Shown here one piece after another: positions 42,621 to 49,836 of a DNA stretch of 64,000 nucleotides. Numbering within the stretch: position 1 is the stretch's first letter; every line of letters starts with the position of its first letter. Made by a program: the position numbers and the translations under genes. The notes below the pieces were generated by a model. It searched no databases. It had not been told where the DNA came from and saw only the letters and a program-made list of their open reading frames with translations. The DNA lies in assembly GCA_964620595.1 (NCBI GenBank), contig CAZUHP010000015.1, forward strand, positions 1 to 64,000. Direction: 5' to 3'. Source of the DNA: Desulfocarbo sp964620595 (GTDB lineage Bacteria; Desulfobacterota; Desulfarculia; Desulfarculales; Desulfarculaceae).

Positions 42621-43688
42621 CTACTTCTTGGGGGTGTGCCATTCGGGCGGAATGGCCGGGCAGGTGGAGCCCTGTTCCTCCACGATCTGTCCGTACATTA
42701 TCACCGCCTCCTTGGCGGGCTTGCCCTTCTTCTCGAGCTGGGCCACCCACTTGCGGGTCATGTCCTGGAAGGCCTTGAACCAGCGGGCCTCCTCCTTGGC
42801 CGGCAGGGTGTAGATGGTCACCCCCTTGGCCTTGATCTCCTTCATCATCTGGGCATAGGCCTTCTTGTCCAGGCCGTGGGTGGTGGCATAGGGGTTGCCC
42901 ACCACCTCCTCGATGATCTTCTTGAGGTCGTCAGGAGTGCGCTTCCAGGCCTTCTCGTTCATGATCACGCCCTCGGACACGCAGCCAAAGGTGGCCTTGA
43001 CCCCGTACTTGGCCACCTCGTAGAGCTTGAAGGCCAGAAACGGGGGCGGGCAGGTGACCAGACCGTCGATGGTGCCGGTCTCCATGGCCAGGTACACGTC
43101 GCCCAGGGGCATGAACACCGGCTGGGCGCCCAGGGCCTTGATGTAATTGGTCTGCTGGCCGCCGGGGGTGCGGATCTTGAGGCCCTTCAGGTCCTCCATG
43201 GTCTTCACCGGCTTGGTGGTCCAGATGAAGGCCTGGATGCAGCCGTTCAGCTCCAGCACCTTGACGCCCTTGAACTCGTCCTTGAGCGCCTTGTGGTACA
43301 TCTTGCGCCCGATCTCGGTGGCGAGATCCTTGCCGTCGATCCAGGTGGCCATGGACAAGACATCGGTGAGCGGGAAGCGGCCCGGGGTCCAGGTGGCGGT
43401 GAAGTAGCCCATGTCCGAGAGGCCGTTCTTCACGATGTCAAAATGCTCGGGACCCTTGCCCAAGGCGCCGCCAGCATACAGGGTATAGGTGATACGGCCA
43501 CCACTGCGCTTTTTCAGCTCCTCCAGCATGGGAATCCACACCGTCTTCACCTCGCGGCTCATGGGCGGATGCCAGGTGCTGAACTTGATGTGCATGGTCT
43601 TTTTGGACCCGGCCAAGGCCACGCCGCCCAAAAGCAGGCCGAACACCAGCCCAGCCACCAATAGGACCAGCCAAAAGCTCTTCTTCAT
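42621..43688 (-). CDS. dctP: TRAP transporter solute-binding protein DctP
   Basis: 355 residues; start ATG 43688 with AAGGAGGG upstream. A signal peptide (MKKSFWLVLLVAGLVFGLLL, cleavage near ALA-GS) precedes a DctP-family periplasmic receptor (IKFSTWHPPMSREVKTVW, LKGLKIRTPGGQQ). The conserved Arg in KIRTPGG binds a ligand carboxylate in this family, consistent with a carboxylated heterocycle. First gene of the leftward operon. Confidence 0.93.
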   Translation of the reverse strand: MKKSFWLVLLVAGLVFGLLLGGVALAGSKKTMHIKFSTWHPPMSREVKTVWIPMLEELKKRSGGRITYTLYAGGALGKGPEHFDIVKNGLSDMGYFTATWTPGRFPLTDVLSMATWIDGKDLATEIGRKMYHKALKDEFKGVKVLELNGCIQAFIWTTKPVKTMEDLKGLKIRTPGGQQTNYIKALGAQPVFMPLGDVYLAMETGTIDGLVTCPPPFLAFKLYEVAKYGVKATFGCVSEGVIMNEKAWKRTPDDLKKIIEEVVGNPYATTHGLDKKAYAQMMKEIKAKGVTIYTLPAKEEARWFKAFQDMTRKWVAQLEKKGKPAKEAVIMYGQIVEEQGSTCPAIPPEWHTPKK

Positions 43689-43885
43689 TACTGCAACCCT
43701 CCTTAATTGTGGTCGGCTAAACCAAGGTCCCAAGGGCCAAACCAGGGTGTCGGCCCAACCCCGCCGCCCAAGTCCTCCCTGCGCGGCCTGCGACTGCCTT
43801 GCCCTGGTTGTGAATAAGCGCTTTAATCATCACCCGGCTTCATTGATCCTTCAAGTAGCTTTGGCCGGCATGCCTGTTGTTTTGT

Positions 43886-43955
43886 GCTTGACCCAGCCAA
43901 TTTTAAGGGGTAGTTTAGTTTTTAAAATATATTTAAACGAAACCCCGCGTCAAGC
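43886..43955. promoter_or_regulatory. Overlapping divergent promoters of the heterocycle-degradation island
   Basis: Minus strand: TTGACG (43953-43948), 16-bp spacer, TATATT (43931-43926), reading into dctP. Plus strand: TTGACC (43888-43893), 17-bp spacer, TAGTTT (43911-43916), reading into the XRE-cupin gene. The two lie inside an outer GCTTGAC/GTCAAGC inverted repeat and an imperfect 40-bp GGGG...CCCC palindrome (43907-43946), so one regulator could control both directions. The rest of 43689-43990 shows no gene. Confidence 0.65.
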
Positions 43956-43990
43956 AATTTTATGTCGCCCTGGTACAGAAACTCGAAGCC

Positions 43991-44536
43991 ATGTCTAGTT
44001 TAGGGAACAAACTCAAGCAGTTCCGCCTGGCCAAACAGATGACCCTCCAGCAGGTGGCCGACGCTGCCGGCTGCACCGCAGCCTATGTCTCCCAGATCGA
44101 GAACGACAAGACCTCCCCTTCCATTGCCTCGCTGAAAAAGATCGCCGCCGCAGTCGGCGTGCGCATCGTGGACTTCTTCCTGGACGAGAGCGGCGACGAC
44201 CCGGTGGTGCTGGATCCCTCCCAATGGGTCACGGTGAGCCTGCCCGGCTGGAAGGCCGACATCCGCCAGATGATGCGCATGGTGAAACACCGCCAGATGC
44301 AGCCCTTTTACACCGTGATCGAACCCGGCGGCGGCACCCGCGAGAACTACAGCCACCAGGGCGAGGAGTTCGGCCTGGTGCTGGAAGGCGAGCTCACCCT
44401 CACCGTGGGCGAGGAGACCCACAAGGTGAAGAAGGGTTCGTCGTTCTACTACTCATCCACCCTGCCCCACTCCTGGACCAACGAGGGCGAGGTGCCCTGC
44501 ACCGTGGTCTGGGTGGTGACCCCACCCAGTTGGTAG
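43991..44536 (+). CDS. XRE-cupin transcriptional regulator of the island
   Basis: 181 residues. N-terminal XRE domain (MTLQQVADAAGCTAAYVSQIEN, residues about 17-38) and C-terminal cupin (HQGEEFGLVLEGELTLTVGEE, with SSFYYSSTLPHSW). Weak Shine-Dalgarno. It sits at the hinge of two divergent operons and is probably their ligand-responsive regulator. It lacks the N-terminal extension of the other XRE-cupin protein at 27585. Confidence 0.9.
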   Translation: MSSLGNKLKQFRLAKQMTLQQVADAAGCTAAYVSQIENDKTSPSIASLKKIAAAVGVRIVDFFLDESGDDPVVLDPSQWVTVSLPGWKADIRQMMRMVKHRQMQPFYTVIEPGGGTRENYSHQGEEFGLVLEGELTLTVGEETHKVKKGSSFYYSSTLPHSWTNEGEVPCTVVWVVTPPSW

Positions 44537-44577
44537 CCCCGCGACTCTTGATTGCCTAGTAGGGAGGTTCAGCCGTC

Positions 44578-45732
44578 ATGAGCAGCACCTTGATCAAAAA
44601 CATCGGCCTCATGCTCTCCGGCGAGGTGAAGCAGCCCATCCTGGAAGCGGACAGCATCCTGGTGGAGGAGGGTCTCATAAAGGAGATCGGCAAGGGCCTG
44701 AACGCGCCCGCCGGGGCCCAGGTGATCGACGCCAATGGCTGCGCGGTCACTCCCGGGCTCATCGACTCCCACTGCCACGTGGTGCTGGGCGACTGGACTC
44801 CCCGCCAGCAGATGCAGAATTTCCTGGACTCCTCCCTGCACGGCGGAGTCACCACCGCCATCAGCGCGGGCGAGGTCCATCTGCCCGGCCGTCCCAAGGA
44901 CCCCCTGGGCGCCAAGTGCCTGGCCATCCTGGCCGCCAAGTCCTGGGCCAACCTGCGTCCCGGCGGCATGAAAGTCTTGGGCGGAGCCCTCATCCTGGAA
45001 AAGGGCCTCACCCGGGCCGACATCCAGGAGTGCGCCGCCGCCGGGGTGAAGGTGATCGGCGAGGTGGGCCTGGGCTCGGTCAAGGACCCGGAGGAGGCCG
45101 CCCAAATGGTGGCCTGGGCCAAGGACGCCGGCATGACCGTGATGATGCACACCGGCGGCACCTCCATCCCGGGCTCCTCGGTGGTGGGCGCGGCCGAGAT
45201 ACTCAAGGTCCAGCCCTCGGTGGCCTCCCATATCAACGGCGGCCCCACCGCGGTCAGCCTGGCGGGCGCCCGGGAGATCATCGAAAAATCCGAGGCAGCG
45301 GTGGAGATCGTTCAGTGCGGCAACCAGAAGCGGGCGGTGGAGGTGGCCGGGATCATCCACGAGCGCCGGGAATGGGGCCGGGTGATCCTGGGCAACGACG
45401 CCCCCTCGGGCACCGGGGTGGTCACCCTGGGCATCCTGCGCAACCTGGCCCTCATCGCCGGCCAGAGCCCGGTGCCCCCGGAGATGGCCCTGTGCATGGC
45501 CACCGGCAACACCGCCAAGCTCTACGGCCTCAACCGGGGCCTCATCGCCCCGGGCAAGGAAGCGGACCTGGTATTCATGGACACCCCCATGGGATCGCCC
45601 GGCAAGGATCTTCTGGGCGCACTCAGCGAGGGCGATACCCCGGGGGTGTCCATAATCATGGTGGACGGCAAGGTGGTGGCCGCCAAGAGCCGCAACACCC
45701 CCCCGGCCGTGCGCCAGGCAAAGGTGGTGTAG
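44578..45732 (+). CDS. ena: Enamidase-like amidohydrolase
   Basis: 384 residues, amidohydrolase superfamily. Metal ligands readable as His65/His67 (LIDSHCHV), Glu162 (VIGEVGLG), His191 (MMHTGGTSIPGSS), His218 (ASHINGGPTA) and Asp274 (LGNDAPSGTG). The blocks HGGVTTAISAG, PGRPKD, EIVQCGN and SRNTPPA are those I recall from E. barkeri enamidase, a Fe/Zn enzyme that hydrolyses 1,4,5,6-tetrahydro-6-oxonicotinate to ammonia and 2-formylglutarate. Length is the same as that enzyme. Together with the reductase and molybdenum hydroxylase this is the strongest evidence for nicotinate catabolism. Confidence 0.88.
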   Translation: MSSTLIKNIGLMLSGEVKQPILEADSILVEEGLIKEIGKGLNAPAGAQVIDANGCAVTPGLIDSHCHVVLGDWTPRQQMQNFLDSSLHGGVTTAISAGEVHLPGRPKDPLGAKCLAILAAKSWANLRPGGMKVLGGALILEKGLTRADIQECAAAGVKVIGEVGLGSVKDPEEAAQMVAWAKDAGMTVMMHTGGTSIPGSSVVGAAEILKVQPSVASHINGGPTAVSLAGAREIIEKSEAAVEIVQCGNQKRAVEVAGIIHERREWGRVILGNDAPSGTGVVTLGILRNLALIAGQSPVPPEMALCMATGNTAKLYGLNRGLIAPGKEADLVFMDTPMGSPGKDLLGALSEGDTPGVSIIMVDGKVVAAKSRNTPPAVRQAKVV

Positions 45733-45804
45733 GGCCCCAGGGCCCGGGCTTCGGGGCCCCGGCCAAGGGGCCAGGACATGAGAGCGCAGCAGGAGAGTAA
45801 AGCC

Positions 45805-46383
45805 ATGGAGATTCGCAAGCTGATCACCATCGTGGAGGAGACCCACTCCGAGATGGACCAGAAGATCGACCCGCCCACCCGCAAGGCCGCGGCCATCGCG
45901 GTGGTCAAGAACCCCTTTGCCGGCAAGTACGTGGAGGACCTCACCCCGCTCATGGACATGGGCGAGGAGCTGGGCGGGCTCCTGGGCAACAAAGCCCGCC
46001 AGGCCCTGGGCATCGAGCCCGAGCAGTGCGAGTCCTACGGCAAGGCCGCCATCGTAGGCCTGAAGGGCGAGCTGGAGCACGCCGGCGCCATCCTGCACCC
46101 CAAGCTGGGCAAGCCCTTCCGCCAAGCCTTGGGCCGCGGCCTGGCCCTGATTCCTTCGGTGAAGAAACGCGGCTTTGCCGGCTGCACCATCGACGTGCCC
46201 CTGAACCACAAGGACGCCGCCTTCATCCGCTCCCACTTCGACGGCATGACCATCGCGGTGGAGGACGCGCCCAACCCGGACGAGATCCTGGTGGCCCTGG
46301 TGGTCACCGATTCGGGCCGCCCCCTGCCCCGCATCGGCGGGCTCACCAAGGAAGAGGCCAAATACGAGGACGGACTGAGGTAG
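45805..46383 (+). CDS. AA_synth / DUF1185 family protein
   Basis: 192 residues from ATG 45805 with AGGAGAG eight bases upstream. Family features: N-terminal RKLITIVEETHSEMD, AVVKNPFAGKYVEDL, and the His-containing SHFDGMTIAVEDAPNPDEI. The family is called amino-acid synthesis protein in databases but has no established reaction that I know of. Wedged between the enamidase and aldehyde dehydrogenase genes, it probably handles the labile 2-formylglutarate/ammonia stage, or is a chaperone or isomerase; this is speculation. Confidence 0.8.
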   Translation: MEIRKLITIVEETHSEMDQKIDPPTRKAAAIAVVKNPFAGKYVEDLTPLMDMGEELGGLLGNKARQALGIEPEQCESYGKAAIVGLKGELEHAGAILHPKLGKPFRQALGRGLALIPSVKKRGFAGCTIDVPLNHKDAAFIRSHFDGMTIAVEDAPNPDEILVALVVTDSGRPLPRIGGLTKEEAKYEDGLR

Positions 46384-46392
46384 AGACCCCCC

Positions 46393-46434
46393 CGCCGGGG
46401 GAGCTTTCGCCAAGCGAGAAGTCCTCCCCCGGCG
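46393..46434 (+). other. Intra-operon hairpin
   Basis: 11-bp GC stem (46393-46403 with 46424-46434) around a 20-base loop, in the 120-base gap between the DUF1185 and aldehyde dehydrogenase genes; not followed by a T-run. Possible mRNA stabiliser or partial terminator. Confidence 0.5.
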
Positions 46435-46503
46435 CCCCTTAAAGCCAGAGCAGGGCCCCGAACGGAGCCGCACGGCCGCGGGCGCCCTGGGAGAAGAACG
46501 AGC

Positions 46504-47991
46504 ATGGGCATGCTGCCTGAGGTTAAAAAGCACTACGGTAGGTTGAAGTTCTACATCAATGGCCAGTGGGTGGAATCCCGCTCCAACGACATACAGGAAA
46601 CCACCAACCCGGCCACCGGCGAGGTGATCGCCGAGTTCCCCATCGCCACCCAGGATGAGGCCCGGGCCGCGGTGGAGGCCGCCCAAGAGGGCTTTCTGGC
46701 CTGGCGGGAAGTGCCCCTGCGCGAGCGGGGCAAGCTCATGTTCGACCTGCGCCAGAAGTTCGAGGAGCACTTCGATGTGCTCTGCCGGGTGCTCACCCAG
46801 GACCATGGCCGCACCATCGGCGAGAGCCGCGGTTCGGTGCGCCGGGTCATCGAGAACGTGGAGAGCGCCTGCTCGGCGGTGTACCAGATGCCCAAGCTCA
46901 ACGAGCACGTGGACCAGCTCGCCAACGGCATCGACGAGTACATGATCTACGAGCCCAAGGGAGTGTTCCTCATCATCACCCCGGGCAACATCCCCATGCA
47001 CGCCTGGTCCTCCTTCGTGCCCTATGCCCTGGCCGCAGGCTGCTCGGTGGTGGTGAGTCCCTCGCGCCAGGACCCGGTGGCCGCGGAGTACATCTGCCGG
47101 GTCACCGAGGATCTGGATCTGCCGCCCGGCACGATCAACCTGATCCACGGCGGGCGCCAGATCAACGAGTTCATCCTGCGCCAGCCCGAGGTGCAGGGAG
47201 TGGGCTTCATCGGCTCCACTGCCGTGGGCCAGGAACTCTTCCGGCTGTGCGGCGAGCTGGGCAAGGACAGCTCCCTGAACGGCAACGGCAAGAACTGCGT
47301 GGTCATCATGCCCGACGCCGACCTGGACCAGGCCGCCCAGTGGCTCCTGCGGGGCTGCTACGGCATGGGCGGCCAGCGCTGCCTGGGCTCGGACAACGTG
47401 GTCATCGTGGGCGAGGCCTACCAGCCCATGAAAGAGAAGCTGGTGGCCGCGGCCAAGTCCATGAAGCTGGGCTACGGCCTGGACGAGAGCGTGGACCTGG
47501 GCCCCATGGCCACCCAGGCCGGCAAGGACAAGGTCATCGCCTGGGTGGACCGCGCCCTGGCCGACGGCTGCCGCATGGGGCTGGACGGCCGGGCGCCCGA
47601 AGTGGCGGGCTATGAGAAAGGCTACTTCCTCTCGCCCACCATCCTGGAGGGAGCCGAACCCGGCATGCCCAGCACTCAGGAGGAGGCATTCGGCCCGGTG
47701 AGCGCCCTCATGCGCTTCGACGATCTGGACTCGGTGATCCGCTGGCACAACCAATCCAACGCCAGCCAGGGCCACTCGGCCTGCATCATGACCCAGAGCG
47801 GCAAGCACGCCCGCAAGTTCATCAAGGAAATGGAAACCGGCAACATCGGGGTAAACGTGGCCGTGCCCCAGCCCTACGCCTTCTTCCCCCTGGGCTCCAA
47901 GAAGCAGTCTTTCCTGGGCAGCGCCAAGAGCCGCTATGCCTCCCTGCGTCTGTTCCTGGACGAGAAAACCGTGACCTCCCGCTGGGTGTGA
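46504..47991 (+). CDS. Aldehyde dehydrogenase, CoA-acylating methylmalonate-semialdehyde (MmsA) type
   Basis: 495 residues. N-terminal NPATGEVIAEFPIAT, catalytic Cys293 in GGQRCLGSDN, and the MmsA-type block NGKNCVVIMPDAD replacing the general-base Glu motif of ordinary aldehyde dehydrogenases; the C-terminus ends EKTVTSRWV as in MmsA. MmsA converts a 2-formyl acid plus CoA and NAD to an acyl-CoA and bicarbonate. The pathway intermediate 2-formylglutarate has the same 2-formyl-carboxylate group, so the predicted product is glutaryl-CoA. GGAGAAG precedes the start; a strong terminator follows. Confidence 0.85.
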   Translation: MGMLPEVKKHYGRLKFYINGQWVESRSNDIQETTNPATGEVIAEFPIATQDEARAAVEAAQEGFLAWREVPLRERGKLMFDLRQKFEEHFDVLCRVLTQDHGRTIGESRGSVRRVIENVESACSAVYQMPKLNEHVDQLANGIDEYMIYEPKGVFLIITPGNIPMHAWSSFVPYALAAGCSVVVSPSRQDPVAAEYICRVTEDLDLPPGTINLIHGGRQINEFILRQPEVQGVGFIGSTAVGQELFRLCGELGKDSSLNGNGKNCVVIMPDADLDQAAQWLLRGCYGMGGQRCLGSDNVVIVGEAYQPMKEKLVAAAKSMKLGYGLDESVDLGPMATQAGKDKVIAWVDRALADGCRMGLDGRAPEVAGYEKGYFLSPTILEGAEPGMPSTQEEAFGPVSALMRFDDLDSVIRWHNQSNASQGHSACIMTQSGKHARKFIKEMETGNIGVNVAVPQPYAFFPLGSKKQSFLGSAKSRYASLRLFLDEKTVTSRWV

Positions 47992-48021
47992 ACCCAGCCT
48001 TCATAACCCTCCCCCTTACGC

Positions 48022-48056
48022 AGGGCCCCTTCCCTCCCGGAAGGGGCCCTTTTTTT
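48022..48056 (+). terminator. Terminator of the rightward catabolic operon
   Basis: Perfect 12-bp stem (48022-48033 with 48039-48050), 5-base loop, then six T. It lies 30 bases after the aldehyde dehydrogenase stop. Confidence 0.93.
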
Positions 48057-48086
48057 CGGGCCGAACGCTTGTTCTGCAAAAACCCC

Positions 48087-48117
48087 TTGACTGGAGCAGG
48101 GGGCAACTCATTACGAT
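48087..48117 (+). promoter_or_regulatory. Possible nuo operon promoter
   Basis: TTGACT at 48087-48092 and TACGAT at 48112-48117 with a long 19-bp spacer. It is the best match found in the 470-base gene-free stretch before nuoA, but the leader would be over 300 bases, so the assignment is weak. Confidence 0.3.
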
Positions 48118-48155
48118 AGGAGAGAGGGCGGTTGCGAGCTTGACTGAAACGGATC

Positions 48156-48230
48156 GCCAAGCAAGGGGCGTATAGCCACGCAAGAGGCGTACAGCCAACA
48201 AGGGGCGTATAGCCAAGCAAGGTTCCTGTA
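48156..48230. repeat. Four tandem 18-19 bp repeats upstream of nuoA
   Basis: Units GCCAAGCAAGGGGCGTATA (48156-48174), then variants at 48175-48193, 48194-48211 (one base shorter) and 48212-48230. Two helical turns of spacing suggests an array of protein-binding sites. The rest of 47992-48464 holds the terminator and no supported gene. Confidence 0.8.
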
Positions 48231-48464
48231 GTCGGCGCAACCAACAGCTACACTGGGTCGAGCGGCATAGCCTGATACCTTAGCGCAGAAATTTCCTACT
48301 CACGCGCGTTCAAGGCTGCCCTTCCAGCTCATCCCGGCCTGCATCTTCCCGGCAACCAGCCCGCGAGCCCGCCCTGGAGCGGGTCCACCACGGCGCAACT
48401 GCGTCCACCCGGCAAGACCAACGGGGAGTTCCCTCCCGTTGGCAGCCGGCGGGGGAGGTGCCTG

Positions 48465-48830
48465 ATGCCACCGCATCTGATGACCGACTACCTCTTCGTG
48501 CTGATCTTTCTCCTGGCTGGTTTCGTCTTCGCTTTCATCCCGGTGCTCCTGGCCCACCTCATCACTCCCCGCGGCCTGGGCCTCAAAAAGCTCATCACCT
48601 ACGAGTCGGGCATCATCCCCATCGGCCAAGCCTGGATCCAGTTCGGGGTGGCCTATTACCTATTCGCCCTCATCTTCCTGGCCTTCGACGTGGACGTGCT
48701 CTATCTGTTCCCCGCCCTGGTGGCCTATGGTTCCTTTGCCTGGCGCGACCTGGTGAGCATCGCCTTGTTCATCGGCATCCTGTCCCTGGCCATCGTCTAT
48801 GCCTGGTGCAAGGAGGTGTTCGAATGGTAG
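48465..48830 (+). CDS. nuoA: NADH-quinone oxidoreductase subunit A
   Basis: 121 residues, three membrane helices, with the conserved loop KKLITYESGIIPIG and FDVDVLYLFPALVA. Membrane subunit at the quinone-site side of complex I. GGGGGAGG precedes ATG 48465; ATG 48480 is an alternative. First gene of a tightly packed operon; overlaps nuoB by seven bases. Confidence 0.95.
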   Translation: MPPHLMTDYLFVLIFLLAGFVFAFIPVLLAHLITPRGLGLKKLITYESGIIPIGQAWIQFGVAYYLFALIFLAFDVDVLYLFPALVAYGSFAWRDLVSIALFIGILSLAIVYAWCKEVFEW

Positions 48831-49360
48831 AGCGCCACCAATCGCCGCCGCCGGTGCAACTGGCCGTGCTGAGCCAGATACTGGATTTGTGCCGGGCCAA
48901 TTCCCTGTGGCCCATGACTTTCGGCCTGGCCTGCTGCGCCATCGAGATGATGGCGGCCGGGGCCAGCCGCTTCGACCTGGACCGCTTCGGCGCCGGCGTG
49001 TTCCGCCCCTCCCCCCGCCAAAGCGACGTGATGATCGTGGCCGGCACCATAAGCAAGAAGATGGCCCCCATCATCATCACCCTCTACGAACAGATGCCTT
49101 CGCCCAAGTGGGTCATCGCCATGGGAAACTGCGCCATCAGCGGCGGCCCCTTTGCCTATGAGGGCCAATACGCCATCGTGAACGGCGCGGACCGCTTCCT
49201 GCCGGTGGACGTGTACGTGCCCGGCTGCCCGCCCCGGCCCGAGGCCCTGATCCAAGGCTTCCTGGAGCTGGAGGACCAGCTCACCGGCGGGCCCAAGCGT
49301 AACTACCTGCGTCGTTTCCAGCGCCACCCCGGATCCAGGGAGACTGGAGGCGGGGCATGA
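48824..49360 (+). CDS. nuoB: NADH-quinone oxidoreductase subunit B
   Basis: 178 residues. N2 cluster ligands: the CC pair in GLACCAIEM, Cys in AMGNCAISGG and Cys in VPGCPPRPEA. It donates electrons to quinone. Starts inside the nuoA end (ATG 48824) and overlaps nuoC by four bases. Confidence 0.96.
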   Translation: MVERHQSPPPVQLAVLSQILDLCRANSLWPMTFGLACCAIEMMAAGASRFDLDRFGAGVFRPSPRQSDVMIVAGTISKKMAPIIITLYEQMPSPKWVIAMGNCAISGGPFAYEGQYAIVNGADRFLPVDVYVPGCPPRPEALIQGFLELEDQLTGGPKRNYLRRFQRHPGSRETGGGA

Positions 49361-49836
49361 CTCCCCCAGGCGATATGCTCGCCCTCTTGCGCTCATCGCC
49401 CGCGGTCAAGGCGCTGCGCGAGGCGGATCACGCGGCCGAGGGCTTTGACTATCGCCTGGAGATCGAGCTGGCCGAAGCGCCCGGCCTGGCCCGCCTGCTC
49501 AAGGAGCAGGGCTTCTTCCTGGAGTACCTAACCGCGGTGGACCAGGGAGAGGTGATGGAACTGGTCTACGTGTTCAGCCGCTGGGACGGCCCGCCCCGGA
49601 TCCAGGCCCGCTGCCCGGTGGGCCCGGCCGGCACGGCGCCCAGCCTCACCGGCGTGTACTCCGCGGCCGATTGGCAGGAGCGCGAGGTGTTCGACATGTT
49701 CGGCCTGCGCTTCGTGGGCCACCCCGGCCTCAAGCGCATCCTCCTGCCCGAGGACGCGGACTACCACCCCCTGCGCAAGGACTTCACGCCCGGTCCCCGC
49801 CACGGGGGCGACGTATTCGAGCCGGGAGCCGCCTGA
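49357..49836 (+). CDS. nuoC: NADH-quinone oxidoreductase subunit C
   Basis: 159 residues with the 30-kDa subunit signature DWQEREVFDMFGL and a C-terminal HPLRKDF. Separate from nuoD, unlike the CD fusion of enterobacteria. Peripheral-arm scaffold subunit. Confidence 0.93.
   Translation: MTPPGDMLALLRSSPAVKALREADHAAEGFDYRLEIELAEAPGLARLLKEQGFFLEYLTAVDQGEVMELVYVFSRWDGPPRIQARCPVGPAGTAPSLTGVYSAADWQEREVFDMFGLRFVGHPGLKRILLPEDADYHPLRKDFTPGPRHGGDVFEPGAA

Noticed and set aside
44569..47808. A 1079-codon open frame on the minus strand opposite the enamidase-to-ALDH genes
   Set aside because: It is a shadow of GC-rich codon bias: low-complexity His/Gly/Ala/Leu translation, no domain motif, and it lies opposite three genes with strong family signatures.
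48156..48230. CRISPR array
   Set aside because: Units abut one another with no spacers and there are no cas genes.
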